64,000 bases of DNA from Hyalella azteca (GCF_000764305.2 NW_025936103.1:348202-412201); one strand, 5' to 3'. Positions 44,336 through 57,199 are shown, counted from the stretch's first letter. Translations and numbers: made by a program. Notes: a model not told the origin generated them from the letters alone.

Positions 44336-44721
44336 TGTTCGTTATGCATCGTATAGAAATTTCACAAATAAAATATAGCGACAAAGTTTTTCGAAGCAAA
44401 ATTTTAAAAGGTTACATTTTAGCCGAAATGATAAATAAAGATCAAGGATCGATTGGAAGTTTGCACTAGAGGAGTAGGATCAGTAGTATTCAGTTGTGAT
44501 GTTAATGCTGGAAATGTGATTTAGTTGAAAATATCGGATCAGTAATGATAATAAAACTCGGGGGTAGTATAGATGTTTTAATATTAAAATATGCTAATTA
44601 TATCGTACTTTAGGTACATGTTTATGTAAAGCTTTCTATAGAAAAATGTATGGATATATAAATAAATATAGATAGATAATAAATGAAGATAATTTGCAAA
44701 TGGCCAGTAATTACAATGACG

Positions 44722-44950
44722 TCACTTCTTAGCGGCCGCAATTTTGTCCGCTTTGAAGGCCTCGACCTCCTCCTCCCCGCCCCCCAGCAGCCGTGCTGTC
44801 CACCGCACCGTCGGGAGCTCGTCCCGCGAGTCCCACGGGTCCCGCGAGTCCCACGGGTCCCGCGGGTCCCGGCAGTCGCACTCCGTCCCGCATTGACACT
44901 CCGTCCCGCATTCACTCACGCCCGAACTGCTGTAACTTTCCCACTCACAT
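44722..44950 (-). CDS. Possible orphan 3'-terminal coding exon
   Basis: A GC-rich open frame on the minus strand ends in TGA at 44722-44724 after a Lys-Lys terminus. It contains RDELPTVRWTARLLGGGEEE and then VEAFKADKIAAAKK. Its composition resembles the GC-rich GFM2 exons and contrasts with AT-rich surroundings. Upstream the frame passes through a short CGGGACCCG repeat encoding RDPWD units. A TGAATGTGAG acceptor is plausible near 44955, but the scaffold breaks at the N at 45053, so no upstream exon can be linked. I do not recognise the family; it may be spurious. Confidence 0.3.
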
Positions 44951-45053
44951 TCACAAAGAAAGTCACCGGCGACTTTCGTATATTCGTGATCCGCTTCTCG
45001 TGGTGGGCGGGGGGCGGTGCAGTGGGGGTCCACAATTGGGGGGCAGTGGGGAN

Positions 45054-45730
45054 ATCTGCTGCTGTACATCACTCATACATCTGCTGCTGTACATCACTCA
45101 TACATCTGCTGCTGTACATCACTCATACATCTGCTGCTGTACATCACTCATACATCTGCTGCTGTACATCACTCATACATCTGCTGCTGTACATCACTCA
45201 TACATCTGCTGCTGTACATCACTCATACATCTGCTGCTGTACATCACTCATACATCTGCTGCTGTACATCACTCATACATCTGCTGCTGTACATCACTCA
45301 TACATCTGCTGCTGTACATCACTCATACATCTGCTGCTGTACATCACTCATACATCTGCTGCTGTACATCACTCATACATCTGCTGCTGTACATCACTCA
45401 TACATCTGCTGCTGTACATCACTCATACATCTGCTGCTGTACATCACTCATACATCTGCTGCTGTACATCACTCATACATCTGCTGCTGTACATCACTCA
45501 TACATCTGCTGCTGTACATCACTCATACATCTGCTGCTGTACATCACTCATACATCTGCTGCTGTACATCACTCATACATCTGCTGCTGTACATCACTCA
45601 TACATCTGCAGCTGTACATCACTCATACATCTGCAGCTATACATCACATATATCTGCTGCTGTACATCACTCATACATCTGCTGCTATACATCACTCATA
45701 CATCTGCTGCCGAACATCACTTGTATATCT
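45054..45730. repeat. 25-bp minisatellite next to a single N
   Basis: About 24 near-perfect units of CATCTGCTGCTGTACATCAC plus TCATA begin immediately after the N at 45053 and decay only over the last four units. The long His/Leu/Cys frames here are artefacts. Confidence 0.97.
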
Positions 45731-46320
45731 GCAGCTGCACATCCTTTGTATACCTGCCATTTTATATACGTCTCTTGTATTTATTGCAGTGAATATAATT
45801 CTGTATATGAACGTTGTATATCTCACGCAATCATCCCGCTGTATATATTTCGTATTTTTACCATACTATATCTCGTATTCATACGCATGTATTAAACTCA
45901 CATTTCTTTATCTGTAGCAATTTTATCTATACAGATATCATATATAACACTTCAAATAACTCTTTTTAGCTCAATTTATCACTTAGCGTTGATTTTATTT
46001 TCTTTTTTACTTTTATTTCTCTCGCTGTATATTACTCGTATCTTTTTTACACATAATTTACCGTCACGTATCTTATTTCTTATCTCTGTATATCACTCAT
46101 ATATTTATCACGCATTATACAGTTATTATATATGTTACATGTTATGTAGCGCCATGTGATGGCTATGAGGGCATCAAATGTAGTCACTATGTGGGCATTA
46201 CATGCAGGTATGAAGGCTACATACCCACGTGAGGTCAGGGCATCGCCGGCATGCGATCAGGGCAGAGAAACAACACAAGGTATCCTCTCACCGCGGACGC
46301 TGCCGCACTACTGACGGAGA
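45731..46320. other. AT-rich intergenic stretch
   Basis: Continues the decaying TATATCTCTCGTAT-like motif of the preceding array to about 46130 (loose repeats of CTGTATATCACTCATAT). No gene seen. Confidence 0.6.
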
Positions 46321-46329
46321 AACTCCTGT

Positions 46330-46660
46330 AGGTGTAGGTAGTAAGTGGTGGTGATGACGGTGGTTGGGGTGAGGGTAGTGGTAATGGTGAGGGTAATTGT
46401 AGTGGTGAGGGCGGTGTTGAAGTGCTGAGGGTAGTGGTGGTGAGGTTAGTGGTGGCGATGGTACTGGTAGTAATGGTGTTGGCGGTGAGGGTGGTGGTAA
46501 TGGAAGTGATGGTGAGGGTGGTGGTAATGGAAGTGATGGTGAGGGTAGTTTTGAGGAGGCAAGGGTAATGGTGGCGATGGTAGTGGAGTTGAGGGTGGTG
46601 ATGGTGAGGGTGATGGAGGTGGTGAAAGAGGTGGTGGTGATAGTGGTGAGGTTGGCCAGT
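46330..46660. repeat. GGTGGTGAGGGT-rich minisatellite
   Basis: Irregular units built from GGTAATGGTGAGGGTAGTGG with strong purine/pyrimidine asymmetry (G/T on plus). A 27-base unit GGTGGTAATGGAAGTGATGG plus TGAGGGT is duplicated at 46490-46545. Confidence 0.9.
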
Positions 46661-46693
46661 CACGAATGGCCAGTAACCCCACATACCCCAACC

Positions 46694-46750
46694 ATACATT
46701 TATTGACCATACATTTATTGACCATACATTTATTTACCATACATTTATTA
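46694..46750. repeat. 15-bp repeat
   Basis: Four units of ACATTTATTGACCAT. Confidence 0.95.
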
Positions 46751-46759
46751 TCCTTGGGC

Positions 46760-47326
46760 GGGTGCTCATGCTCACCATCCTTTTTTATTTCGCCTTTCGT
46801 ATGTACAAAAATTTTTATTTTAATAACAAATTTAAAATTTTGCTCGTTTATAAATGTTTTCTTCAATAGTAACGATTTCATAATCCAACATCAATATAAC
46901 ATCAAATATCCGAGATGTTACCGGAATCTCTAACGTTTTTATAAGAATCTTTTTATTTTCGTAATATAATGCTATCCCAACTATCTACTTCAAATCTTAT
47001 CATATAAATCTCAAACATTCCTGGTCTATTGTATTTAATAAATTAATTCCATTTCAAAATTTTAATCCGATTCATAAAATAATTTTATAGTATGTGATCT
47101 GAATACTATATTAATTCAACTTTTATTTGAAATATGAACATTTTCGTCTTGAATCAATGCATAAAAGACATATTACAAACCTAAAACTAATCTCACTAAC
47201 ATTTTCTTATTTTATATAACTAAAGAGCATCCTATCTTGCGTCTCTAATTCATGTTGCTTCTTATTTACACAATAAGCATCTCATTTATACATTTAATTT
47301 CAATTTTATGCTTAATTCCATTTTAT
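46760..47326. other. AT-rich intergenic stretch
   Basis: No gene or repeat family recognised. Confidence 0.6.
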
Positions 47327-47998
47327 TTTAAGTATACACTCATTGTTTTCTGAAGACTGATTTTGTAAATCAAATCTTTATTTTACCTCGTAAATCCATC
47401 GCGCACCACTGAGCTTGTCACTTCAAGCAAGTGTCTGAACTAACTACCCTCAGTGCACTGCACCACCAAGTATCTTTTTTCAGCTAAAGTTTTTAAATCA
47501 TTATCTTCAGCGCAAGTTTTTGTTTCTGTATCGTATTTTCAAGTTTCTATTCAAGTCATTTGTTTCTGTATCGCCTTTTCAAGTTCCTACTTAAGTCATT
47601 TGTTTCTGTATCGTCATTTCAAGTTCCTTCTTAAGTCAGTACCATCAGCGAAGAATCCTTAATCATTATTATTAAGCCACAATCCTCGTCTAAAGTTCTC
47701 AAGTCAGTATTTTTACCTAAAGTTATTGAGCCAGAATTTACTACAGATCAAGTTTTTAGAATTCACATTATTTATTCCTTATCGTCTTCTCAAAATTAAA
47801 GTCAATATCGCCCTTTCAATTTTTTTCAGTCAATTTTTCTCCATCTTAAGTTCTCAAGTCGTAATCTTTTACCTCTAATGACTGCCTGAGTTCCTCATCA
47901 TAACCTAATCTAATACAATTGTTCTGCCTCTACTACTCCATTTTTCACCTCCCAGAACTCGTTATATAGTATGAGAATTAGTTCTCAAACATTCCTTA
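47327..47998. repeat. Long direct repeat, left copy
   Basis: Starts AAGTATACACTCATTGTTTT and ends GAGAATTAGTTCTCAAACAT then TCCTTA. A second copy with the same ends lies at 57895-58770. The interior is a degenerate array of about 40-base units (TTTCAAGTTCCTACTTAAGT plus CATTTGTTTCTGTATCGTC), with fewer units here than in the right copy. No coding capacity. Confidence 0.9.
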
Positions 47999-48045
47999 CA
48001 TCTCAACATTTTTTCTTAATTAGTAACGGGAAAATTACAATAAAT

Positions 48046-51000
48046 CTAGGATTTATTCACAACCGGAGTTCGGATTTCCGACGTCTTCCTTTGGCTTATC
48101 GCCTTTTCCTTGGCCTTCGTCAGCACGTCAATCCTTTCCTTGATCTCCTCAATCCTCTGCACGATATCGACGTTAGGGCTCGTAATTTCCGACGTCTTGT
48201 ATGTCCCTTGTGCACCTGAGGTATCTTTTTCAGGTATCATTTCTGAGTCGTGTAGCTGGTCACGGCTTCGGTATTTTGGTTCATTTCTGTCATGGTGATG
48301 AATTCTGCTCGAATTGTGAACGATACCAGTGACGTAGCCAAGTTCGTTGTTGCGTTCTGAATCGTTACTCTGAAATACTGGTTCGTCGCCCCGTAGATTT
48401 TTGTCATTCATGAAATCTGGCTCTTCGTCGCGTAGATTTTTTTCAAACTGAAACTTTTGTTCCTGCATCATATCCACAAGTGATGAGTCCAGTCCGATGA
48501 CTTTCATTACTTCTTCCGAGCAACTGTCCAAAAAATAGAAACCTTTTTTTATATATTTGCTTCTATGTTCTAGCAAGCAAATCAAATTAACAGAGACCAT
48601 CTTTTATACGTACTCATATGATGACTGACTATTTAAATTAGTAAATAAATCAATTTTATTTAAATTTTATAATATGTTCTATTTGTCAGCATTTTCAAAA
48701 ATGTTGCTTGAACAAACGACGGCCAACTAACATACTATACTATTTTTGCAGCATTGAAAAATTATGAACAGTTGATACCGTTCATTGAATAATTAAAATG
48801 TAAAATTTACCTTGGCAATGGAAGCACGACGGGCGCCTGTTCTTCCCCTGAATTCTTCTTTTTCTTGGTTTTATCCAGCTTGTGTTTGACGTCCATGGAG
48901 CCGAAGGCCTTCTCTATACACTCGATGTGCTGGGCACTCCGCTGCTCATACTCTGGCACTGCCAGCTGCTGGAAAGATTCACTGGGCATGGACAGCTGCT
49001 GGTGGTACAAGGAGGAACCATGTTGGGGGGATGACTTCTTGGACCGGACCCGCTTGTGGGCGGCAGCGACCGTGTAGTTCCTCTTCAGGCGGAAGTCGTG
49101 GAGAGATCCTCTGGGTACTGAGATGCTGAAGAGTGAAGGTTTGGTTATTAGCAACAAGTAATTGACTCTTATTTGTGCGATCGGCTGCTAAAATATCATA
49201 AAGAAATTGGGAGAAAAAGGCTAAAATTTCGTCGTCTGCACAATATAAACATGGCTTACCCTGGAAATTTAATTTCTAGATATAAAGTCAAATTACGTTT
49301 GTTCGAACATCATCTGAAAAATTACTTTCATCTGCAATGGAACCTAATCAGGGGCCATACTTTCAAAAAAAGTTAAGAGATCGTAAGTTCATCAGCCAAT
49401 CATTGACGGTCTTTCAAGCAAAATACACCAATCATAGACAAGAAAATAGAGCGTAAGTATTTACGTTCACTTAGCGAGTTTTGAAAGTATGGCCCCTGGA
49501 GTTTTAAATATAGCTACGCAATGTAGTTGCAGAGTGACAAAAAATGAATTATTGATCATGTGTATAATATGGATTCAATTTGATACAAAATGGCTTAGGT
49601 TTTCAAGAAGTTGTAAATAGTTTTGAAACAATCAGCCATATTTGTAGCATATTTACCTGGTGGTGCGATTGCGTGAATCGTATTCTCCCCTCGCCGCCTC
49701 CTCACCCGATATCGCATCTTCCCCGTAAGCCTCATTCAAAGCGTACACTTTATGCACACGCTTGAGGCCTGTCATCCCCCCAGCTCCCCTCGTGGTACTC
49801 CCCATATTTTCTGAACGTCCTTCTCCGCCACCCAACATCCTTCCTCCTGCGCCTCCTCCCGGCCCGGCATATTGGACTTTCGGATATGCTGGCCTCTGAG
49901 GATACGAAGGCTCCAGTGGGTGTGGGTAAACCTGGGGATACGGTGGGGAACAGGCCTCCCCTTGGGGATAAAGGTAGGGGGACCTGTCGATGTCCATGCA
50001 GTGGGTGCTGTGAGAGTGCATTATGGGCCTCCCTGTGTCGTCGACCTCCTGTCCACCATCCCTGTTGTATCCTTTGTGGACAGGAAAGTGATGGCCATCG
50101 GAGGTCGTGCGCATAGCCGGCATGTGTCCATCTCCGTATTGCCCGACAAACGGCCGTTTACTCGTTGCCTGACTGGAAAATTTGATGAAGGTTATGATAT
50201 TTTTATTGTATTTATCTTCTATTATGTGATTCTTGAGCATATGTGGAACACAGGCTACAAAATACCGGTCAAAAGCATTGACATACCTCCTTGTAGTTCA
50301 GAGAGACTACAACTTTGTAAACCCGGCAGCACGAATAGATTGGAGCTGTTTTATCGCAATGTTTTTTTTACATTTTCCAGTGTTAACATCATTTTTACAT
50401 TAATGTGTCAATGATTTCCTAATCACAAAATTAACATTTTTCACTGATCAGATCCCTATGCGAAGTATGTAACATGCGCAATGAGGTGAGATAGAAAGTC
50501 TGTAGAACCTCAGCAACTGAAGTAAATTTTGAAATTCTATGCTAAGTAGACTTGCTGGCCTCAGAAGTTATTGCTAAAGTGGGAAATTTTGTACGAATAA
50601 TGTTGCAATATTTTTTGATGAGTAGTGAGGTTCTGTATAGATCAAATAACCAGGAAAGTATGGTAGTATGGTATACATGAGTCCGATTCTTTTAAGGAGG
50701 ATAATGCAGAACATCAGTAGGATAACATGTATGGTTGTCGTCGCTCGGCCATCAATTTCTTTCTTCACCAACTTCAACTTTAGTTAGAAATACGCTGCCA
50801 GAATCCAGGCGTTCGGGGGGTTCCAGCCGATCTAGTAAGACCCTCCACCTTCCTATTGGACAGCACGCGTCGATAAAATCCTATTACTCTTTTGACATCT
50901 CAGATGGCGCGCGTCGACGAATTCTTTCGACTCTTCACGCATTGGCATGAATCCTATCTTACACCAATAGTTCCCTTTCCACTGAAAAATTGATTAGGAT

Positions 51001-53873
51001 ATTCCACCTACAAATGATAAGCGTATAAATTCAGTGGTTCGTAAATCGAGTGACAGATTGAATTTCAGTAAAATCCTAGCATCAACTTATACCCGTTGAC
51101 AGCGTACCCGATTTGTTCGTAGAGTTTATAATTTAGGAAAAACAGCAATGAAACGAATTAAATTAACCGACATCCATACAAATACTCATTTTTTGCTGCC
51201 GTAGTATTAGTTAACTTGCTGCGAGTCAAAATGTTAGTACTACTTCTAAGAAATAATGAAGCTGTAACACCGTGGAGGGTGGTTGAGACGAGTTGGGTGA
51301 GACTACCAGAATCAAAGTGGAAAGGTAAACGTTGCTTGAGGAGACTTACTGACTGCGTTGGTCAAGTTAGGTGAGATTTGATGGCGAAACTTGTGCAGTA
51401 GAGCCATTATATACGTAGGTGACACTTGGTGAATACGACGGTGTGGGACTCGTTTGATAGAACTTGGAGGATGCAACTTAGCATCTATGACTGATGAACA
51501 ATATTTGCTTGCTTGATGCTTAGTGCGGTGTGAAGAGCTTAGTGCGGTGTGAGATGAGTGAAGCTTGAGATTTGATATTTAACATTTGTGACTGTAGAGT
51601 GACACTTTTTAGGTGTGACTTGTGAGGAGCGACATGAGAAGTGAAACTCAAAGGGTGGGACTAGTGATTGTGATTGATACATGAGGCTTAAATAAAAAAA
51701 TGAGACTTGGAGTTTATAACATTGAATGTGTGATTGATTTGGAGACTGGAATTGATATATGAGCCTTGATATGCTAGGCTTGGCGATTAGATTGGACTTA
51801 CTCGTGGGTGAGTGTTTGTGCTTCGAGACCGAGATCTTGGGTTAGGCTTTGCTTGGAGACGTGGTAGTGTCCTAAGTCCTGCTCGTACCCCTGCGGTAAG
51901 CGGGCAGTTTGCTGGTACACATCCCTGTGGGTCAAAGGGGGCAAGGGGCTCAAGATGATCTCCCTCTGAGAGGGTCCGGATCTTCGATGATCCCCAAGGT
52001 GAACGTTGGGGTTGAAGCCCTCGACACCCTGGTTGGTGAACCCCTCAGGTGCGCTCGAGAATTCACAATAGAAGGATGTCCTTTGCGGGTTGTGGTCTTC
52101 TGATCCCCCCATCAGGGGGTGCGAGGATTGGTGGTGTTTGTGACAGGCGCACACGCACGCACAAACGCAGATCAGCAGCACGATCACTGGGAGGCAAATA
52201 AATAATTAATTAAAATTTATTTCTAGAGCTATTCCCACTTTACTCCCAGAAGGTATTTATTCTCAGTTCAAAGACTAAATGAAACAGTTAAAATTTGTTT
52301 CAGCACAAATTGTAACAAATGTAAGATGCCGAGATTGCAGGGATTTCGGATATCGAAGTATTAAATTACTAAAAAGTGCCAACTACTTCAAATAGAACAA
52401 AAATATTTCCCCTTGATAGTCAACTTGCATAACCCATGGCAACTTGCATCACTTATTAATGTGTGTTGCCCACAACAGGTTGCGTCACCGGACAAGTACC
52501 CAGAAAGACATGACCCAGAATATCAGCGCTGCGAGCTTTCCTTCCGCCGGCACACGTCATCAGCAGGACGCGGTCGAGTGGACGTTCTAAACGCACGCGC
52601 GCAGTTTCAGTGCGGACAGTGGGAAGGGGCGGATAGGATGGTTTTACCCGATATGCATTTCTCGGCGGGGACGCAGCCGTGAACAATAAATTTGGCTCTT
52701 AAATAAGCCATGGAGTCAACGATCAGCCTCAGCATGCAATAACTTTACCAGCTTCAGAGATAGAAGCCGCAGTCTGCGCTGGAACACCATAATCCGCACC
52801 AGTAAAATACAGCTTGAAGAAAATAACATCGTGGTCTTCAGCCAAAACTTCAGCATGCTCGCTCATAAGCAGGCAGTTCTGCTTCTGGCCTCACATACTT
52901 GGCCTAACCTATTCACGCTGCCCCGACTCACAATCTTCTTGCAGCCAGCGACTGGCTCTACCTTCTCACTTGCCCCTCCTAAGGGCGAAGCTGGCCTCCG
53001 GGACGCGCCCACATTCGGCCCCAGCGTCGAAAATGTGGGGGGAACTTTAAATTTTCCATTTAAGTACCTGCTGCTTTATCCGATCACAGTACCAAGTACC
53101 TCACCTCATAATGGTAGCAAGTATCCTACCTCATCATGAAATCACGCACCTTATTCCACCATGGTGTGGTGATAAGTACCTCACCCTTTCATGCTACCTA
53201 TATACCATAGTACCGTATCCCACACTCCATGGTGACTATGTAAATATGCTCCCCTTTCAAACTCCCTTCCATTTGACCTGGCACTCGGGACGCCAAAAAA
53301 TCCTTCACCCGATACTTCCAATCATCAAATAGGATTGCCATATCCTTCTGACTACTTTTCATGAACAGAAGCCGCCTCTGGGTGGTGATGGGGCGGTATC
53401 AGCAAGAAACGTGTTAAGAGTAATAGGAATGGTACAGAGTGGCCAGTAAAAAGAAGTTGAACCTCATACACCCAAGCAACCAAATTATGAGCTATGCGCT
53501 TATCATCAAGTCCTACTGTCGTTCTTTTTTTCTTTTTCACCACCACCATACCACGTTTCCAGTCCATACAGTACTAACAACTTATCTAAGTACTTGATGA
53601 GAACCTTACCCTAACATGGTAACATGTTTTCATTACCATCCTATTACTAAGAAAAAGCAGCTACCCACACCCTAGGACCAGCAGGGCGGGGCCAATGGCC
53701 CGCAGGATGTGGCTGTGTTCGGCGGGCCCCAGGTATCCGTAGGAGGTGACGAAGACTCCTACGAGGCTCAGGAGGGCGCCGCTGGTGAGCATGCATAGCA
53801 GCTGCGGTGCCCCTAGGATGCGGTCGTCACCGCTACTGTCGTCCGAGTACTGCGGGGGGAGAAGGGTGCTCAT
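48046..53873 (-). CDS. Predicted two-pass membrane protein, 632 residues, five exons
   Basis: Exons on the minus strand: 53873-53669, 52186-51802, 50172-49657, 49125-48811 and 48523-48046 (stop TAG). Every junction has GT..AG borders. The lengths (205, 385, 516, 315, 478) keep one open frame of 633 codons with internal junctions in phases 1, 2, 2 and 2, which is unlikely by chance. Residues 6-9 form a PPxY motif (PPQY). Helix 1 is about 25-47 and helix 2 about 57-84, joined by a very short loop, the second ending in a Cys/Val run (ICVCACVCAC). Everything after about residue 85 is one long hydrophilic tail. It has a His/Pro/Tyr-rich middle, an RGSLHDFRLKRN basic segment, KHKLDKTKKKKN, and a likely coiled coil near the end (RIEEIKERIDVLTKAKEKA). 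Two short-spaced N-terminal helices with a large disordered tail recall TMEM51/171/200-type proteins, but I cannot assign a family. A MITE lies in the intron between exons 3 and 4. Confidence 0.75.
49351..49496 (+). mobile_element. MITE copy 4 (best preserved)
   Basis: 146 bases bounded by GGGGCCATACTTTCAAAA and its exact inverse TTTTGAAAGTATGGCCCC. The core contains GTTAAGAGATCGTAAGTTCA, CAGCCAATCATTGACGG, CACCAATCATAGACAAGAAA and GCGTAAGTATTTACG. It lies in an intron of the 632-residue membrane protein gene. Confidence 0.92.
51210..51780. repeat. Degenerate GTGAGACTTG-type repeats in an intron
   Basis: Loosely repeated GTGAGACTTGG, AGTGCGGTGTGA (twice at 51520-51555) and GATTGATATATGAG motifs within the second intron of the membrane protein gene. 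Strong G/T over C/A asymmetry on the plus strand. Confidence 0.5.
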
Positions 53874-53874
53874 G

Positions 53875-54590
53875 GTAGCGTTGTGGTAATGGTAGAAGGA
53901 GGGTAATAGTAGCGGTGGTCATGGTAACAGGATGGTAGTATTTGCTGGTGGTAGTGGTAGCAGGATGGTATTAGTAGCGGGAGAGTAATAGTAGCGGGTG
54001 GTCATGGTAACAGGATGGTAGTAGTTGCGAGTGGTAATGGTAGCAGGATGGTATTAGTAGCGGGAGGGTAATAGTAGCGGGTGGTAATGGTAGCGGGAGG
54101 TTAATGGTAGCGGGTGGTCATGGTAGCGGGAGGTTAATAGTAGCGGGTGGTAATGGTAGCGGGAGGGTAATAGTAGCGGGTGGTAATGGTAGCGGGAGGG
54201 TAATAGTAGCGGGAGGTTAATAGTAGCGGGTGGTAATGGTAGCGGGAGGTTAATGGTAGCGGGTGGTCATGGTAGCGGGAGGTTAATAGTAGCGGGTGGT
54301 AATGGTAGCGGGAGGGTAATAGTAGCGGGTGGTAATGGTAGCGGGAGGTTAATGGTAGCGGGTGGTCATGGTAGCGGGAGGTTAATAGTAGCGGGTGGTA
54401 ATGGTAGAGGGAGGTTGAAATTAGCGGGTGGTCATGGTAGCGGGAGGTTGAAAGTAGCGGGTGGTCATGGTAACGGGAGGTTAATAGTAGCGGGTGGTAA
54501 TGGTAGCGGGAGGGTAATAGTAGAGGGTGGTAATGGTAGCGGGAGGGTAATGGTAATAATAATGGTAGCATAATGGTAGCGGGAGGGGTT
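53875..54590. repeat. 30-bp minisatellite abutting a start codon
   Basis: About 25 units of TAGCGGGTGGTAATGGTAGC plus GGGAGGTTAA, with a TCATGG variant. On the minus strand the TCATGG variant reads CCCGCTACCATGACC, the same context as the real start codon of the adjacent gene (CAACGCTACCATGAGC). The array starts at the start codon and extends upstream about 700 bases. Confidence 0.92.
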
Positions 54591-54599
54591 CGATTATGA

Positions 54600-55895
54600 C
54601 AAGCATAGAATAATTCTAAGACTACAATGATATTGGGAGTGTAATCAAGTACCGTTCAAATTTCTTACTACTGACCATCAGACCGCAAAGATTAAGTACG
54701 ACCAGCTCTGACATGGGCCTTAAATTGCTTTTAACCGTCAGATAAGCTGCTGGTCCCGACTTGCGTACTGGTTCCTTTCAAATAGGATTTAGACTCGGAC
54801 GCCAGGGTGAGTTGAGTGCGATAGTGGTGAGAATTGATTACTTAGTGAAGTATCGTGATTTTTGTAAATATCATGACTTATCATATGCAGGTATTTACTT
54901 TCGTTTTCTGTTGTAGGATCGCCCGTTTATTCTCAAAACTCCGTGCTATGGCTCTCTCTCTGCACATTCGACTTAAATTAGCTCTCGTATTTGTTTTTCA
55001 ATTATTACTTAAGGGGCCCGTTTTGTTAATTTTTATAATTCTATTTTCGCATCCGCTGTGTTTGTTTGCTATAATTTGCCGCTTATCTTTAATACATAGA
55101 ATTAAGCTTGTTATTTGAGTTTCCAATCCGTCCAAGCCCAAAACTTGCTTATACAAGCCAATATAGGGAAGCATATTTCAATTTACGGTCATTGCATGTA
55201 GGCGTGACAATTAAGACCATCCGAACATTCAATGTGACGTAATTGGTAATTCAGAAAGTTAAGCTAGTTCGTCACAAGGAGTAAAATGGAAACGAGAGTT
55301 CGGTGTCAATTGTTATTTTTGCTAGTAAGATGTATAACTGGGTGGAAACTAAATGTTCGATCCCGTTAAAATAAATAATTGTGCATAATGCCGAAATTTA
55401 ATTTGATTATATAATTGATACAGGAGTTGTTAAATGTTGTTTGCAGGAAAATTAAATATGAGGAAAGTAAATTCAATATTGTCTCTAATTGCCCAATGGA
55501 AACGAAATTTTCATTGAATTCGACGTTGCTTTCTAAATTTTATCATACTACATGATGCAAGTTTACAATATTAGTAGCTACTATACTCGTAGGTGTGGGA
55601 AACTGAATATAGCATATTTTTGATGTTGCATTGCGTGCAACATAGAATACTAAATGTTATCTAATAATTGATGTTTGTTTATATTTCGATAGCACACGTA
55701 GACCCGCAGTTTAAATGCCCTTCAGCATCAACTTGCATGGGTACTTTATTTCAATAAATATTATTTCATTTCACTAACAAATAAAATTAGGTCAAATTTC
55801 ACTCGTGTAATTTCAATGTTAAAAGATAAGTATAGTAAAGTAATGTAGGTGAAGTAAAACAAGCAGCAGGCATATAACTTGCTATTGTGAGATGC
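54600..55895. other. Intergenic, nothing recognised
   Basis: AT-rich with no supported gene. Promoter sequences of the membrane protein gene may lie at the left edge beyond the minisatellite. Confidence 0.55.
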
Positions 55896-55899
55896 TATT

Positions 55900-56045
55900 T
55901 TTAGCGCATTTTATCATTTATGGAAAAAATGCACTATTGTGCTGGCCATGTCCGTCTGTCTGTCCGTCCGTGACTTCACGTTTTTGTCTACAAGAAAATG
56001 CGCTCTCTGTCACTCACTGCAGTGAGCACTGAGTTATATTTTTTG
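55900..56045. repeat. Dispersed repeat, copy 2
   Basis: Same order of blocks as 44196-44335: TTAGCGCATTTTATCATTTA, CACTATTGTGCTGG, CATGTCCGTCTGTCTG, then CAGTGAGCACTGAGTTATAT. Confidence 0.75.
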
Positions 56046-56479
56046 TCATGATTTAGATCTACTGCGTTATTTTCCCTCAGTATTTGAGACCGTGGATTTA
56101 CCCTCTTTACCCTCTTTTGTCAACTGGGTCACGGAGACTCACATTGGAGGCGTGGTCGAAGTCCTCGTGCTTCACGTGGTTCACTCCTCTCATCTTTTCC
56201 AGTTATTATATCAGCTTTGGCTTATAATAATGTTTGTATGCTATCTCCAGTTTATTATTATCTATTTCAGTCTGTTTTCTTCAACATTAATTTATTTTCT
56301 TTAAGTTCTGATCACCACTAATATATTGAGTTAATTTTGTTGATCTGCCGTCTAGTGTCGCTAAGTTCCGTCTAGTTGAGTAACTGTACTGAAAGCGACA
56401 CGCAATGTCATTAGTAATGAATAACATCACTCATTTAATGCATAAATATCCCCTCCATTTTTGAAAGCCTAAAACTTAA

Positions 56480-57190
56480 CACCTGACCAGCAGCTTCTAC
56501 CAACATACCACAGCACAGTAACAATAACACCACAGCAAAGCATTTAGCAACACCATAGCACAGCACTTAGCAGCACCAAGGGTACCTCACTCAGCAATAC
56601 TTAAAACACCACAGCACCAATAACACCACAGCAAAACATTTAGCAACACCAAGGACACCACAGCACAGCAGTCAGCAGTGCTTACAACACCACAGCACCA
56701 ATAACACCACAGCAAAACATTTAGCAACACCAAGGACACCACAGCACAGCAGTCAGCAGTGCTTACAACACCACAGCACAGCAGGCAGCAGTGCTTGCAA
56801 CACCACAGCACAGCACTCAGCAGTGCTTACAACACCACAGCACAGCACTCAGCAGAGCTTACAACACCACAGCACAGCACTCAGCAGAGCTTACAACACC
56901 ACAGCACAGCACTCAGCAGTGCTTACAACACCACAGCACAGCACTCAGCAGTGCTTACAACACCACAGCACAGCACTCAGCAGTGCTTACAACACCACAG
57001 CACAGCACTCAGCAGTGCTTACAACACCACAGCATAGCACTCAGCAGCATTTAGAGCACCGCAGCAGTCTAGCACTCTGTGGCAGCACTATGAAGACCAC
57101 AGCAGCACAGCGTTCTTCAGAAGAGCAAGCACAGCACACCTCGGCACAGTACACACATCACTGAGCACCACAGCACAGCATAGCAGCACA
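56480..57190. repeat. 32-bp CAGCAC-rich minisatellite
   Basis: Units of CAGCAGTGCTTACAACACCA plus CAGCACAGCACT with point variants, about 8 regular units at 56760-57050. Two larger duplicated blocks (about 93 bases, containing AACACCAAGGACACCACAGC) lie at 56590-56760. A/C strand bias throughout. Confidence 0.93.
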
Positions 57191-57199
57191 GGAAACATT

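Noticed and set aside
45017..45917. Three overlapping frames of about 290-374 residues rich in His, Leu and Cys
   Set aside because: Readings of a 25-bp satellite in rotating frames, beginning at an N.
49872..50414. Plus-strand 180-residue frame
   Set aside because: Antisense to exon 3 of the membrane protein gene, which is supported by phase-consistent splicing on the minus strand.
52413..53040. Two GC-rich patches with open frames in the first intron of the membrane protein gene
   Set aside because: They resemble no domain and do not join neighbouring exons in phase.
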